Shown here: positions 10,880 through 21,262 of the stretch, in pieces | Layout: each line of letters starts with the position of its first letter | Position numbering within the stretch: the stretch's first letter is position 1 | DNA from: Cycas panzhihuaensis | Taxonomy: Eukaryota > Cycadophyta | NCBI GenBank assembly: GCA_023213395.1 | Contig: CM041465.1 | Location: 90,341,741-90,405,740, forward strand | DNA length: 64,000 bases | Direction: 5' to 3' | Notes under the pieces: generated by a model | Seen by the model: only the letters and a program-made list of their open reading frames with translations | Told to the model about the DNA's origin: nothing | The model's database searches: none | Position numbers and translations under genes: made by a program

Positions 10880-12364
10880 CTAGTTGATATAGGGTTTCAG
10901 TTTACTGCCCTTGACCATTTCAGGTAGTAGCTGGCCTGATAGTTTCTTCAATTGGATAGTGCCGTTCCAGTACACCTTCTCAATCCTATATGGGCCTTTC
11001 CAATGCATTTTCAATTCTCCTTGGGTCGTTTGGGATTTGTTGTCGAATCGCCATACTCGATCACCCTTCTTGAAATACGATGTCTTAGCGTGGCGGTCGT
11101 GCCTTGTCCTTTTCCGCCTTTTTCTTGGTGTGGTATGCTTTGTCGATTTCTTCTTATGATCCCTTAATTGGACTTCTCCTAACCAACGTTCTCTACAATG
11201 TCTCAAATGGGAAATTCCACCTAGTGGTTTTCCATAAAAGGGCTTCACATAATCTCCAACATATTCTCCATGATTTCTATCTTTTGGAGTGGCAACTATT
11301 TCGGTCACATTCCGAGAAAGTAGGTTACATCTATAGGATGAGGGGTTGACTTCATAATCATCCCGTAGCCAATAATCCACAAATCTCATCTTGTTTTCAT
11401 CATCTGAAGAATTGTAAATTTCTCCAAAATAGGTCGGTTCTTCTTTCCGTAATGGGTCGATGTTGTAGGCTTCTTCGCAAAGATGATAGAGGTTTTCTTT
11501 GTCACATGAAGAAGTTGTTGCTTCCCTTACAACGGTTGTACTTGATCCATTGTCAGGTATCACTTCAATGGAATTCTTCCCCAACATCGGTAATACTACT
11601 TCATTCCCTTCATCTGACAAGGTGAAGGTTACATCTTTCCAACTTTGGAGACATTGGGTTTTGTATAGCCATGGTCTCCCCAATAAAGCTGGATAGGGAG
11701 TTGCACCTTTCTCCGTTTCCACAATCGTAAAATCGATCTTTACGACAATTCCTGCCACATCCACCTTGACGTTCGCCAGTTTTCCCACAGGTCGCACATT
11801 GGCTAGTTTTAACGAATAGGTTGCCGCTTCCAACTTTGGACTCCCCAACTTTCGCCATGTTGCAGCTGGTAACACATTTACCGTTGCACCCCCATCCACA
11901 ATGACTCGAGGAAATGTTTCTCCCAATACAGACATGGTTACCATTGGATCCATGTCGAATGATGGTATGATTTGCTTCAAACTTTTGGTAATTCCCTTCT
12001 GTAACACTCCTCCTTTAATCCAATCAATAACCTGAGACAGAGGAATAGTTAACTGCAACTGCTTTATTAGATTCTCCATTAATAACAACATTCTGGGAAT
12101 ATCTTCGGCTGGTAATCCTTTAAACAACTCTTCCATTTGCACCATTTGGGGTTTTACCGTTGGTTCTTCTAGTAGTTTCTCTGGCTCTTTTTGTTTGTTT
12201 CTCCACACATAAACATTTTTTGTTTCTGGTTTACCCATTGGTAGTATATTTTCTTCCCGGGCTAAACCATCCAACACTTGTTTCGCTTTTTTGTACCGAT
12301 CCAATTCAGTTGGTGGGTTTGGATATCCTTCATCCACTTTCTCTTTGTTTGTTCGCAATTTCAC
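10880..12364 (-). CDS. Protease joined to integrase C-terminal tail, 494 aa
   Basis: One uninterrupted frame. The centre holds a retropepsin-like site, VIVDGGATVNVLPAAT (about residue 150-165), in the DGG form common in plant gypsy proteins. The C-terminus (from about residue 415) has FKKGDRVWRF, HWKGPYRIEKVY and GSKLKPY, the GPY/F module that normally ends gypsy integrase. Between them, about residues 265-410, sits a linker not found as an enzyme domain. RT, RNase H and the integrase catalytic core that should lie there are missing. Zinc-knuckle and Gag frames lie upstream, so the true product is probably a Gag-Pro-tail polyprotein. Copy 2 has the same join. Confidence 0.75.
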   Translation of the reverse strand: MKLRTNKEKVDEGYPNPPTELDRYKKAKQVLDGLAREENILPMGKPETKNVYVWRNKQKEPEKLLEEPTVKPQMVQMEELFKGLPAEDIPRMLLLMENLIKQLQLTIPLSQVIDWIKGGVLQKGITKSLKQIIPSFDMDPMVTMSVLGETFPRVIVDGGATVNVLPAATWRKLGSPKLEAATYSLKLANVRPVGKLANVKVDVAGIVVKIDFTIVETEKGATPYPALLGRPWLYKTQCLQSWKDVTFTLSDEGNEVVLPMLGKNSIEVIPDNGSSTTVVREATTSSCDKENLYHLCEEAYNIDPLRKEEPTYFGEIYNSSDDENKMRFVDYWLRDDYEVNPSSYRCNLLSRNVTEIVATPKDRNHGEYVGDYVKPFYGKPLGGISHLRHCRERWLGEVQLRDHKKKSTKHTTPRKRRKRTRHDRHAKTSYFKKGDRVWRFDNKSQTTQGELKMHWKGPYRIEKVYWNGTIQLKKLSGQLLPEMVKGSKLKPYIN

Positions 12365-12963
12365 ATTCTTCGCTTCGCACGATTGTCATTAGATTCATTG
12401 CTTTGGCTTTACCTTTGCAATCTTCCGTTTTGTGGTCGCTTGGGCCACAATTACCACATACGAACGACTGCTCAGTATTCCTCGCTTCATCGACATTCGG
12501 ACTTCCAATGCCCGAATCAGAGGCATGAGGCATCTCCCCATCTACTGCTTTCTTCCCGAGGGCTCAGTGCGCCCCTCGTTGTATACATGTTTCGAGGTGG
12601 GTTGCCTCTTCCCCGACCTCGACCTCTGAATGCTTTTCCCCTGGAATTGTAGAAACAATCCCTAGTTGTGTGGGTATCAACCTCACATATGTGGCACCAC
12701 TTCTCTTGTTGGTGCGTCGCACTGTTTTTTAAATTCAACTCACATTCCTGGGTGGTATGCGAGTTTTCTTCACAAATATGGCACCACTTGGTCACCCTTC
12801 CAGTGTGCTCTTTCTTCTTTGGTGTCTCTTCTTCTTCCCGATTATTTCTGACTTTCAATCGGGCTACCTCTTTCCTCAGTGTCTCCAATTCTGACTCCTC
12901 TTCTGCTACCCCTACCTGGCAGAAGGGTCGATTATCTTGATTACATTTCACTCTCGATCTCAT
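12330..12963 (-). pseudogene. Gag zinc-knuckle region of gypsy-like copy 1
   Basis: Two CCHC knuckles in tandem, CHICEENSHTTQEC and CHICEVDTHTTRDC, are followed by an RG-rich stretch (RGRGRGRGNPPRN). A third knuckle, CGNCGPSDHKTEDC, lies after a frame change near 12530. The pattern C-X2-C-X4-H-X4-C is that of nucleocapsid proteins binding the element RNA. A Glu/Lys-rich helical stretch precedes the first knuckle. Confidence 0.75.
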
Positions 12964-13705
12964 CTTGCAATCTTATGACAAGGAATCTTGTCCCCGCTTG
13001 GGCATCCATTTCCATCTCGAAATCTAATGCGGATCCACGAGCATTCTTGAATGACTTTAGCGGATGAGCATGCATCATAGCTCGCAACTTCTCATTCAGC
13101 CCTCTCACGAAGTAATTCTTCATGTTATGATCCGTGATTGTCTCGTTGATCATACTCGCTGCAATAATCTTCATTCGGCTAATGTAAGTTAGGACGGATT
13201 CCCCCGGCCTTTGCCTGATTTCTCGTAATGCGATTTCCACAGCTTCATTACTGCGAAACTTTTGGAACCTCTCTTCAAACGCTTTCTTAATCTTTACCCA
13301 TGGCTCATTTTTGTTTATTTCCTTATACCAAGCCAAGGGTACTCCTCTCAACGTCTGGTAAGCGTGCTTTAATTTCATCTTCGTCCGTAATCTTTTTGAC
13401 ATCAATGAGGTTCTGAAATAGATACACGTGCTCTGCTGCGTCTGAAGTATCATTGAAGGTTAGTTTCCCAAAGTCTCTGTAATCGTCCATTTTGGGAGAT
13501 TGCAACTTTCCCCACGATGGTGATCTTTCCTCCTCTCTCGTCCTTTGGGGATACACTTGGGAGTAACTAATTGCACTATCTTTTCCAAACAAAGGATTCT
13601 TAAATGGAGTTTTATGTGTATTGGTTCCACTACACCGGAACTTGTATCGTCAATGGTGTTACCGTAATGTAAGATTGATCCGATCCTTTCTCGTCGAATC
13701 TTCAA
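12941..13705 (-). pseudogene. Gag capsid region of gypsy-like copy 1
   Basis: This matches the Retrotrans_gag type: LAWYKEINKNEP, FEERFQKF, LREIRQRPGESVLTYISRM and YFVRGLNEKLRA. The N-terminal part (13323-13705) is in shifted frames. Copy 2 has the same domain at 37683-38192. Capsid would assemble the virus-like particle in the cytoplasm. Frameshifts near 13330 and 13450 break the product. Confidence 0.78.
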
Positions 13706-13895
13706 AAAGTCGCCTCGTTAGCTTGTTTTCCCAATATCTTGGGGACCTTCCTCCGCCTTCTTTTCATTGTCACCTAGGTCCTTGGCGTCCTCCACCGTAT
13801 ACTTCCCTCTGTTAGGATTTCTTTATGTTTTTCATCCACTGATGGCTTCCCTTCAATTTTCGGGCTAAACAAATCATCTCTGATTGGGGCTGGTG

Positions 13896-14270
13896 TCAAT
13901 ACCATGCGTTCGCCATGGGTTTCCTCTTCCTGAGGTGTCTGGGCTCCACTTGCCTCGATCCTTCAACGGACTGTCTCTTAGTCTCGTTGTTTTGCGAACT
14001 CAATCTCCTTGCCCTTCTGAGTTTTGCTTCTTTTGACCATCTTAGTGCCCTTTGTCTGCTAGTCTCCTTTTCTTTGGGTGAAGTATCCTTCTGGGCCTCT
14101 TCCGACCTTGAAGGCCTCTTAGGTGGCATTGGAAGGTCCCCTGGCTGCCGGTGGCTTGGTTCTGACCCGCCATCACGCCGCGCCTGTGGTCCTCTCGCCT
14201 TTACACATTCTTTTTCCTTTGAGACCCCTAGGCCCTGTCCCTCCTCAATGGACGTAGGCAACGGAACCAA
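13896..14270 (-). pseudogene. N-terminal basic segment of Gag, gypsy-like copy 1
   Basis: A Pro/Ser/Lys/Arg-rich segment beginning at the primer-binding site edge, with MPPKRPSRSEE and RQRALRWSKEAKLRRAR. It is shared with copy 2 (37004 onward), where MPPKRPSRSEE is the first plausible start. Likely disordered and RNA-binding by composition only. Confidence 0.55.
14253..14270 (-). promoter_or_regulatory. Primer-binding site of gypsy-like copy 1
   Basis: On the minus strand TTGGTTCCGTTGCCTACG follows the LTR. Shifted by one base it matches TGGCGCCGTTGCC, the tRNA-Asp site common in Athila/Tat-type elements, at 11 of 13 positions. The tRNA assignment is an inference. Confidence 0.5.
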
Positions 14271-15105
14271 TGTTGACTTCTGTTGGGTATCTTATTACAC
14301 TTACAAGATACCTCTGCTCACTTGTCAAGGTTACACAGCGTTATAGTCTAGTTTTAGGACACTGTCAACATGGTTATTCATATACATTCCACATACATTC
14401 CATATATAATTCACAGAATGGTACACAACAGTACAGAAATCAATACATACTTTAGCAAATCATCATCACACACCAAGAATGCACCAATTTCCATGTAACT
14501 CTTTCTTTTATTAATTCAACAGTTCAATTACACAGGGGCTGGAATGCATTCCAGCAACATACAATCCTTATATGCGCATGGATGGTACTTATCACATATT
14601 CATGCTCCAATCGGTGTCATGCGTCGTCTTACGCACCTTTGCGTGCCGTGATATCCGGCTCTCACCCTCGAGCGGATGACATAGGAATGAATAACTCGGC
14701 TCTCACATCGAATGGTCCTCAAAGCACCATTAAATATGTCCCTTTGATGCCTTTTGGATGAAAGGTTATGACCCAAGGTCATAACCATACCTTTTTGTTA
14801 CCAAGGTACCCTTTCACTTTAATCATTAGTTATACACTTTAACTAATGTCTCTTTAGGTCCGTGACGACGTCTGCGACTTCCTGTGCCTCCACCGTCCTG
14901 CATCGCATGCGCGCATGCTTCCGCTCGGCTCGTTTCCGCCTGCACGATCTGATACGCATTCCCGTGCACGCACTGTCATACGTGCATGCTGATTTCTTCA
15001 CCTTTGCTTGCGCATTCCGCGTCTGATTCGTACTTGCATTCCTTTGGTCAATACAACCTGTATTCCGTCTTCCTCAAGGCCTATGTGTCAAAATATGTCC
15101 CAACA
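14271..15105 (-). repeat. 5' LTR of gypsy-like copy 1
   Basis: It pairs with 9590-10487 and is homologous to the LTRs at 35683-36867 and 40649-41528. Confidence 0.85.
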
Positions 15106-15343
15106 ATATATAGTTATGTGTTGGATTAGATGCACTTTAAGGGGGACTCTTTGTGCATCTATATCAAAATTAGTCAACTATTTACTAATAGATTTCACAT
15201 AGAACATTTCCAATAGTCATAAATCAAATTTAAATGGATTTTGGGCTGCATTAATGGCAGTTGTGTAGTTTGTATACATGGTAGGCTGTACAATCCTTGT
15301 GTACATAGTCGTATACACATGAAACCTTTCCAAAATGTGATTT
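15106..15343. other. Old sequence between two insertions
   Basis: Continuation of 8452-9589 after gypsy-like copy 1 is removed. No gene seen. Confidence 0.5.
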
Positions 15344-15709
15344 TGTTAAGATTTTAACATGAAGAACACTCATCTATAGCAAGATCAATAACATCAACAG
15401 AGATTAACACAATATAATCAGAATGTATTACCATACGAAAAGCATCAAAGACTCAATATGAGCCTTGATGATGTGATGTCTTTACATACTACCTCAACCA
15501 CCTTTATATACCAAAGAGGTGGGAGACTATTCAACACAAGTAATGCATGTGGGACAAATACCTTTGTCTTGACCAATAGCATTACACCACGAACTTGACC
15601 AATAAACTTATATCCTTTTACATAGTATTATAATGACCTTTTGACCCAAAGACTTAGGACTATCACTTATTGTCCTAGGACCCACACACATTAAACATTA
15701 TTTCTAACA
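15344..15709 (-). repeat. 3' LTR of element B
   Basis: It pairs with 19252-19617. A minus-strand TATA box, TATATAAAGG, lies at 15501-15510. Confidence 0.9.
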
Positions 15710-15730
15710 CCTCCCCTTAATGTTTAATGT
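15710..15730 (-). promoter_or_regulatory. PPT of element B with hairpin arm
   Basis: On the minus strand AAGGGGAGG abuts the LTR. TAATGTTTAATGT (15718-15730) is the exact inverted repeat of 15688-15700, giving a 13-bp stem and a 17-nt loop. Confidence 0.8.
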
Positions 15731-15810
15731 TTGAACTAAGGACAATTTGACATACATTGACACTTGACATGAATTTGAGACATTAAAGACAACATGACTA
15801 TCAACAGACT

Positions 15811-16872
15811 CTAATGCGCTTTGTCTTCTTTGAATCTCCACCGCCTTGATCTTGGAAAGGTCTTGAACACCATGTCTTGGGCATGCTCTTGGTCTTCAAC
15901 CTTGTAGTGTCCTTTCTGAAGCTGTCCTTTTAACTGACGATCTTCGAGCTTTGCTTCTTTCAACTTCATACATAGTTGAGACTCCTTTGCCATGCTAAAC
16001 AGGTAGTAAATGATGGCTAATTCCACATGATCTTGCATATACTTATCAAGGATATCTATCACCCGTTTACTTCCATTTTCTTCAGTGCGTGAGTGACCAA
16101 AAAAATAGATGTTAGCAATATCATCATTATCCAAATGTAGCAATGAGACATCATCATTATCCTCCCCTGAAGCAATGGATTTATTGAGTCGAGTTCCTGT
16201 AATCTGTGTGATGTACCTTGCTTTATCTGTGTCACTCAAAGGGTTCCATGAACCGAGTATAATGAGTATTTCTATGATATTCACATGCATATGCTTTTTG
16301 AATATGGATATGCATACATGGAACATTGTTTCAATATGATTGACTTTCATAATCAGGTAACCTATCCAAAAGGTAATGTGAATTCGATAAGCAAGATCCT
16401 GATGACATGGTATCCTCCTTATGTTCTTTTGAAAACAACTTTCTAGTGCCGCTCTAGGATATGCTGTTATAATTTTGATTTTTTCAAAAATGAGAATGGA
16501 GGACGGAACTGAGTTAAGGGAGATCATGGACAGTTTCCAATACATGCAAATCATTGTATGACCTGTCACTGTTTGAATTCTTCCTACCAACCTGTCAACA
16601 CAAACTAGGATAACATTATCCATACCTTTTGTTAGGCAATTCATGTCTCCACGAACTATTACCGGCAAAGATTGATGCCTGAAATCTTCAACCTCCAGAG
16701 CTGGTACCTTGATGAGACTTATGGCTTTGTCACACTGCTTTTCCCTTCTTCCTTTCCTTTTCAACTTCTTACTCTGATTCTTTGCCCTTTTGATTCTCTG
16801 CTGCTGTATTTCTTCAGGTCCATTTTCATTCACTTCTGTCAGTAGTTTCCAAGCATTCTCAGCTGAGTCCAT
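15811..16872 (-). CDS. Gag C-terminal part, basic linker and domain X, 353 aa
   Basis: An uninterrupted frame. Residues 1-22 (MDSAENAWKLLTEV) match the end of a copia UBN2-like Gag. Residues about 23-46 form a Lys/Arg-rich linker (KNQSKKLKRKGRREK) present in all four copies. The hydrophobic domain X follows at about residues 80-220, with VILVCVDRLVGRIQ, HTMICMYWKLSM, ILIFEKIKI and IIEILIILG. An acidic stretch with DNDDV and DNDDI lies near residue 235-250. The C-terminal motif VEDQ...WRFKED is shared with A. I cannot assign X to a known family. The listed Met is internal to Gag; upstream Gag continues through a stop at about 16884 and a frameshift. Confidence 0.55.
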   Translation of the reverse strand: MDSAENAWKLLTEVNENGPEEIQQQRIKRAKNQSKKLKRKGRREKQCDKAISLIKVPALEVEDFRHQSLPVIVRGDMNCLTKGMDNVILVCVDRLVGRIQTVTGHTMICMYWKLSMISLNSVPSSILIFEKIKIITAYPRAALESCFQKNIRRIPCHQDLAYRIHITFWIGYLIMKVNHIETMFHVCISIFKKHMHVNIIEILIILGSWNPLSDTDKARYITQITGTRLNKSIASGEDNDDVSLLHLDNDDIANIYFFGHSRTEENGSKRVIDILDKYMQDHVELAIIYYLFSMAKESQLCMKLKEAKLEDRQLKGQLQKGHYKVEDQEHAQDMVFKTFPRSRRWRFKEDKAH

Positions 16873-17171
16873 ATTCTGTAGAACCTAAATAATAAAGTGA
16901 TAGGAAGAAGGGAGGTTATCCTTATCAATGGCTGCAAGTATCACGTTAATAACAATTCTGTTTTTCCTTTTGAAGATTTCCTTCCCTTCTTCGTGAGCCA
17001 TTTCAGTCCCATGACTGTTTTCCAAAGTTTCTTCACTACAAATAGACTTTCCATCCTAATTTTCCAAAAACGAAAATTAATTCCAGTGTATTTGGGCAAA
17101 GGGAAGATGAGATCTGATAACCAATATTCATTTCTCTCAGGCACAAAGGTGATAATGTCACTTGACTCCAT
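16873..17171 (-). pseudogene. N-terminal Gag-like segment of element B
   Basis: The start at 17171 gives MESSDIITF, then LPKYTGINFRFWKIRMESL and LWKTV. This is the short copia Gag N-terminus (DUF4219-like) with the usual N-F-x-x-W-K-I-x-M pattern. A frameshift near 16950-16990 and a TAG near 16884 break the link to the rest. Confidence 0.6.
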
Positions 17172-17675
17172 AGTGTATGATCAAAGAATATCCACTTCAA
17201 CTTGAAAATCAACAATAGAAGATCGAAACCCCGAATACTCGGATCGGTCATAGATCGTGAGCTGATATCTCTTTTCGTGATGATACCAAGAGTGTCGACT
17301 ACCAACTCGCTCAGGTCAACATCGCCTTGAGCGTAAGTCACCGTAATCGATTCACTTACGAATGGTGTCTTCGCTGATGATTCTCGCTCAATAATACTTT
17401 GATTGAGTGATGCCTCCGACTCTGCAAGGCTAATTTGGTGAAGGATAATAGTTTATAAGGACAAGATTGATTGTAGTGCCAATTGTTGCTGAGACTGCAA
17501 CAACGACCATGTGGAGGCAATAGCTGATGTGGGAAGTGTTTGTCGAATCGACCAAAGAATCTACTCACCGCAAGGTCTTTACCAAAGACATAAAACCTCT
17601 TTTGTGAGCAAGTAACCAAGCCAAGCAAGAATTAGTGTTGTTGACTGAGAACTGGAACTAGCATTAGCTGCAGCA

Positions 17676-18375
17676 ATCCAGTAGACATACACAGATCCCA
17701 CTTGAACATTAATAATCAGATCATTTACCAGTCATTCGAGCATTGAGGATGCAGAGGGCAAAAGGAAAGTTTAAGAATGGCAAAGCAGATCAATTTTCAG
17801 CACAACAATTGAAATCAACTAAAGAAGAGTATGATGATCAGGCAGCTTTCCTTGTTTGCCGTTTGATGTCTCTGAAGCAGGGGCAGTCTCGCAGTCTCCT
17901 AACTCAGACTGCCCGCCACCACACTGTGCAGTTGCAGTTGTCTAGAAAGGGGCTTGCTTCTCTAGAGGCCCTTGAGCCCCATGTTAAACAAATTGCTGAG
18001 CAACAACATATTGATCATCAACTTAGTGAGTTAGATGATGACAATGGTGGAGTGAGTTTTGACTTCAGGTAGAATAATTGTGAACTTGACGAATCTGCAA
18101 GCTCTGAATATTCTATGCAGGCAACTTGGCAGTCAGACAGGTTGCACTCTTCTTCTTCAGATGAAAGGATCTCTCTCCAAAGGTTTGATGCACCAGCAAC
18201 AACTGATTCTAAAAGGCTTAAAAGACATGCTCACACATAAATTTGAATTTTTCTACATGCCCAAATTTCAAAAAACTCAGCTTCCAGTTGCTCTTTTGAG
18301 ACACTCTGACTTATGCCACCTACCCAGAGATGCCTGCTAGGCTTGGCAGCCCGGGCAAATTCTATTCTGAGAGGA
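17676..18375 (+). pseudogene. Captured fragment of an At2g33490-like (BAR-type) plant gene
   Basis: The frame 17743-18072 contains QQLKSTKEEYDD, RLMSLKQGQSRSLLTQTARHH, SLEALEPHVK and EQQHIDHQLSEL, then GGVSFDFR. From memory this order matches the plant hydroxyproline-rich/BAR-domain family around At2g33490. Weaker similarity begins at PVDIHRSHL (17678) and coding-like sequence runs to about 18375, past a stop at 18070-18072. No intron is obvious in the stretch, which suggests capture from spliced RNA. It lies antisense to element B. The LFVFRLKSLKQGQ-type core is altered, so it is a dead copy. Confidence 0.72.
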
Positions 18376-18838
18376 CTGCTCGCCACAAGGAGTGAAGCGG
18401 ACGGACGGATCGCTTCCTGATAAACTCAGAAATTGTTCGCACCATCTCGCGCGCTCTGCGTTTCTTGTCTTCAGAGGAATCGCTGTTCACTTTCAAATGG
18501 AAGTCGTGGTCTGCATCGTTCTGCTCGAACGTCTGGACGGTCTTACCGCTGATGTTATGGAAGGCGTTGTGGTAGAGAAGAGCATGATGCCTCCAGGGGT
18601 CTTTGCCGGCAATGACGACGAGAAGGTGAGGATAGATAAGGGTGGGGAGCAGGTGATAACTGCACGGACCCCCTGGATTGCAGGGTCCGTAATCACAGTC
18701 TTCTCCTTCCGGAAGGCACAGCTTCCACAAATTATTCGTGTCCCTAACGAAGTTGGCGAATGTGTCTCCCTCGTCAGTTCTCGGGTTCGTACTCAAACGC
18801 CTCCTTCCCGTAAAAAGGGATGCACCGAGCGACGCCAT
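18362..18838 (-). CDS. Unrecognised 158-aa open frame in element B leader
   Basis: Runs on the element's sense strand upstream of gag-X. It begins [17 protein letters not shown], has Cys near [13 protein letters not shown], a middle segment [21 protein letters not shown], and ends with a basic helical part ([19 protein letters not shown]). GC content is clearly higher than the surroundings, and the plus-strand gene fragment abuts it. No signal peptide or known motif is seen. It may be captured host coding sequence; as an expressed protein it is doubtful. Confidence 0.35.
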   Translation of the reverse strand: MASLGASLFTGRRRLSTNPRTDEGDTFANFVRDTNNLWKLCLPEGEDCDYGPCNPGGPCSYHLLPTLIYPHLLVVIAGKDPWRHHALLYHNAFHNISGKTVQTFEQNDADHDFHLKVNSDSSEDKKRRAREMVRTISEFIRKRSVRPLHSLWRAVLSE

Positions 18839-18856
18839 GATGGTTAGAGGACAACC

Positions 18857-19008
18857 TTCACTTTTGCCTTATATCATCGAGTTACTTTTTGCACTTTAGG
18901 CTTACAACAGAGTAAACCCTATATAGCAGATTTTCACTTTTGCCTTATATCATCGAGTTACTTTTTGCACTTTAGGCTTACAACAGAGTAAACCCTATAT
19001 AACAGATT
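18857..19008. repeat. Tandem duplication of 76 bp
   Basis: Two head-to-tail units, 18857-18932 and 18933-19008, each starting TTCACTTTTGCC and ending near CCCTATATARCAGATT. They differ at about one base, so the duplication is recent. It sits in the leader just downstream of the 5' LTR of element B. Confidence 0.9.
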
Positions 19009-19232
19009 TTCTCCAATAATGCTAGGTCTGAGAAACGAGGAAAAGGAATAAGTTTACGAGGTAAAATTCTTGATTCGTATCAACAGTGGCCTTGAGACTT
19101 ATCTTTCAATCCGATCTCCAATCTAGCGATGACTTGACGGTCGCACCTCATGTTTGAAAACTTCTCTCTCAATCTCTTTCCAACTCGAATCCTCAATCTG
19201 GCAGCTGACCCAACACTTCAATGTCCTCACAC

Positions 19233-19251
19233 ACAACCTGCTCTGATACAA
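19233..19251 (-). promoter_or_regulatory. Primer-binding site of element B
   Basis: The minus strand reads TTGTATCAGAGCAGGTTG after the LTR, one base off the Met-tRNA site TGGTATCAGAGC. Confidence 0.82.
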
Positions 19252-19617
19252 TGTTAAGATTTTAACATGAAGAACACTCATCTATAGCAAGATCAATAAC
19301 ATCAACAGAGATTAACACAATATAATCAGAATGTATTACCATACGAAAAGCATCAAAGACTCAATATGAGCCTTGATGATGTGATGTCTTTACATACTAC
19401 CTCAACTACCTTTATATACCAAAAAGGTGGGAGACTATTCAACACAAGTAATGCATGTGGGACAAATACCTTTGTCCTGACCAATAGCATTACACCACTA
19501 ACTTGACCAATAAACTTATATCCTTTTACATAGTATTATAATGATCTTTTGACCCTAAGACTTAGGACTATCACTTATTGTCCTAGGACCCACACACATT
19601 AAACATTATTTCTAACA
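19252..19617 (-). repeat. 5' LTR of element B
   Basis: It pairs with 15344-15709 at equal length, 366 bp, followed by the TSD GATTT. Confidence 0.9.
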
Positions 19618-19788
19618 GATTTATAGTGGTGAAAATCATTGCCAACTTTTGAAAATAAATATCTACTTCGACAATCAACACACTAAAGGTTCCATGAGGA
19701 CATGTATGACCTTGTATGGCTTAAAGTACACGTACAATTATTCTAGGATGATACAATTCCTTAACATGGCCAAAATGCCACCCCAAAC

Positions 19789-20163
19789 TGTTTAGAAACA
19801 TGAAATCATATATGAATGTTCCCAACTGCAGAATCTTTTACCATACACAGCAAGCAAACAAATATACACACAGAAAACAGATGCACAGTACACAGGATTT
19901 ACGTGGGAAAACCCTTACGGGAAAAAAACCCACCACAAGAGGATCCTTGATGGATCACTTGATTATTTCACAGTGAATTGATACAATGATTCTTGGATGT
20001 TGAATACACAAGGCCTCAAGGCATTTCTATTCTCCCAAGAGGTGTCACTCGATTAGTTGTGACTCTCTAAATTAGTCACACCTTTTTGGCTTCACACCTT
20101 TTCACTTAATTAAACCACATTAACATTAACTAAGTGGTTTAATAATTAACTACCACGTTAACA
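19789..20163 (-). repeat. 3' LTR of copia I
   Basis: It pairs with 49214-49588, with about 25-30 differences by eye, which makes it the oldest pair in the nest. On the minus strand the PPT TTAAGGGGGGA (20164-20174) precedes it. Confidence 0.9.
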
Positions 20164-20264
20164 TCCCCCCTTAATGTGAATGTGAGGAGCTTGTCGACTG
20201 CAATAATTGTGTTATCGCAACGCTGGGATTATCCTGTAGCTTCTTTATCCTTATTGATACACCC

Positions 20265-21076
20265 CCCCTCAAGGATAACATTGGTGAGTCCAAGTTCGGT
20301 ACGCATCTTCGTGAATTGATCTTCAGTGAGAGGTTTGTTGAACACGTTTGCAAGCTGGAATTCACTCGGACAGTAGTTGACTTGCAGCTTCCCTGATTTG
20401 ATCTGTTCACGAATGTAATGGTGCTGAATCTCAATGTGCTTCATGCATGCATGAAACTCTGGATTCTTTGATAGGTGAATGGTACTTTGGTTATCAACAA
20501 AGATAACCGGGTGTTCATTTGAAACTCCAAGAGACCTTGCAACCATACGGCTTCCTTCGCAACCGCACAGAGTCCTTGATATTCTGCCTCTGTAGAAGAG
20601 AGCGCCACTGTCTGCTGCTTTTTCGATTGCCACAAAGCAAATCCATTGCCAACACCAAACAGGTATCCAGTAGTGGACTTCCAATCGTCGAAATCTCCTC
20701 CCCAATCAACATCTGTGTAACTATGCAATTGTATCTCTTCACCTCGATGATATTCGAGACCAAGATTGATAGTCCCCTTCAAATACTTTAGAATTCGCTT
20801 TGCTACAACCAAATGAGGTTCTTGAGGATTCTGCATGTAGCGGGAAACCAACCCGACAGCACATGCGATATCAGGCCTGGTATGAGTCAAATAGATCAGA
20901 CTCCCTACCAACTGGCGATACTTTGTGCCATCTAAAGAGGGCTTGGCCATATCCTTCTGCAACTTTGTGCTTTTTACACATGGTGTTGCATCTGGTTTGC
21001 AATTTTGCATTCCAAATTCTCCAGCAAGTTTTTCACATACTGCGATTGCAACAACACGATCCTGTCATCCATCTAC
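20265..21076 (-). pseudogene. RT C-terminus and RNase H of copia I
   Basis: Copia hallmarks: KYRQLVGSLIYLTHTRPDIA, SRYMQNPQEPH, the first RNase H Asp in DVDWGGD (normally DSDWAGD), ALSSTEAEYQ, and near the end VDNQSTIHLSKNP, HYIREQ and LANVFNKPL. The main frame is 20441-21010, with a frameshift near 20470-20520 to the last block (20229-20450). The 5' neighbour of this domain is at 44552, on the other side of copia II. Confidence 0.85.
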
Positions 21077-21262
21077 TGTTGGACAAACTCAATGATCAAA
21101 GAGAGAATTGATTCAATTCTTATTCATGATGTAAGTACATATATACTAATATGGTTTGTAACCACCCTGGAACTAACTAGTAACCGAAGTGTATTAATGT
21201 TCACTTAAGGATACATAAGGCATATTAACTTATGACTTAGTATAAAACATTATTTTCTAACA
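21077..21262 (-). repeat. 3' LTR of copia II
   Basis: 186 bp, paired with 44373-44551. An 11-bp inverted repeat (21242-21252, 21271-21281) encloses the PPT and LTR start in an 18-nt loop. Confidence 0.87.

Larger units (their letters stand above)
9590..15105 (-). mobile_element. Gypsy-like gag-pro element lacking RT, copy 1
   Basis: It is complete on the minus strand: LTRs 14271-15105 (5') and 9590-10487 (3'), beginning TGTTGGGACATATTTTG and ending GTCAACA. The flanks GTATA (9585-9589) and ATATA (15106-15110) look like a TSD with one change. The interior encodes Gag with three zinc knuckles, a DGGA protease and the C-terminal GPY/F tail of integrase. RT, RNase H and the integrase core are absent. 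The same layout recurs in copy 2 at 35683-41528, so this is an established deletion family rather than a one-off. Confidence 0.87.
15344..19617 (-). mobile_element. Element B: gag-X LTR retrotransposon with captured DNA
   Basis: Complete on the minus strand with a perfect TSD GATTT (15339-15343, 19618-19622) and 366-bp LTRs (15344-15709, 19252-19617) that differ at about 6 positions by eye. It has a Met-tRNA primer-binding site, a PPT and the longest open gag-X frame of the four copies. The 2-kb leader holds a fragment of a plant gene in the opposite orientation and a separate 158-aa open frame. No enzyme domain of its own is visible. Confidence 0.88.

Noticed and set aside
15811-16872. Domain X as an envelope-like protein
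   Set aside because: It is hydrophobic, but it has no signal peptide, no clear membrane-spanning helix pair, and it is fused to Gag rather than placed after integrase/RT.
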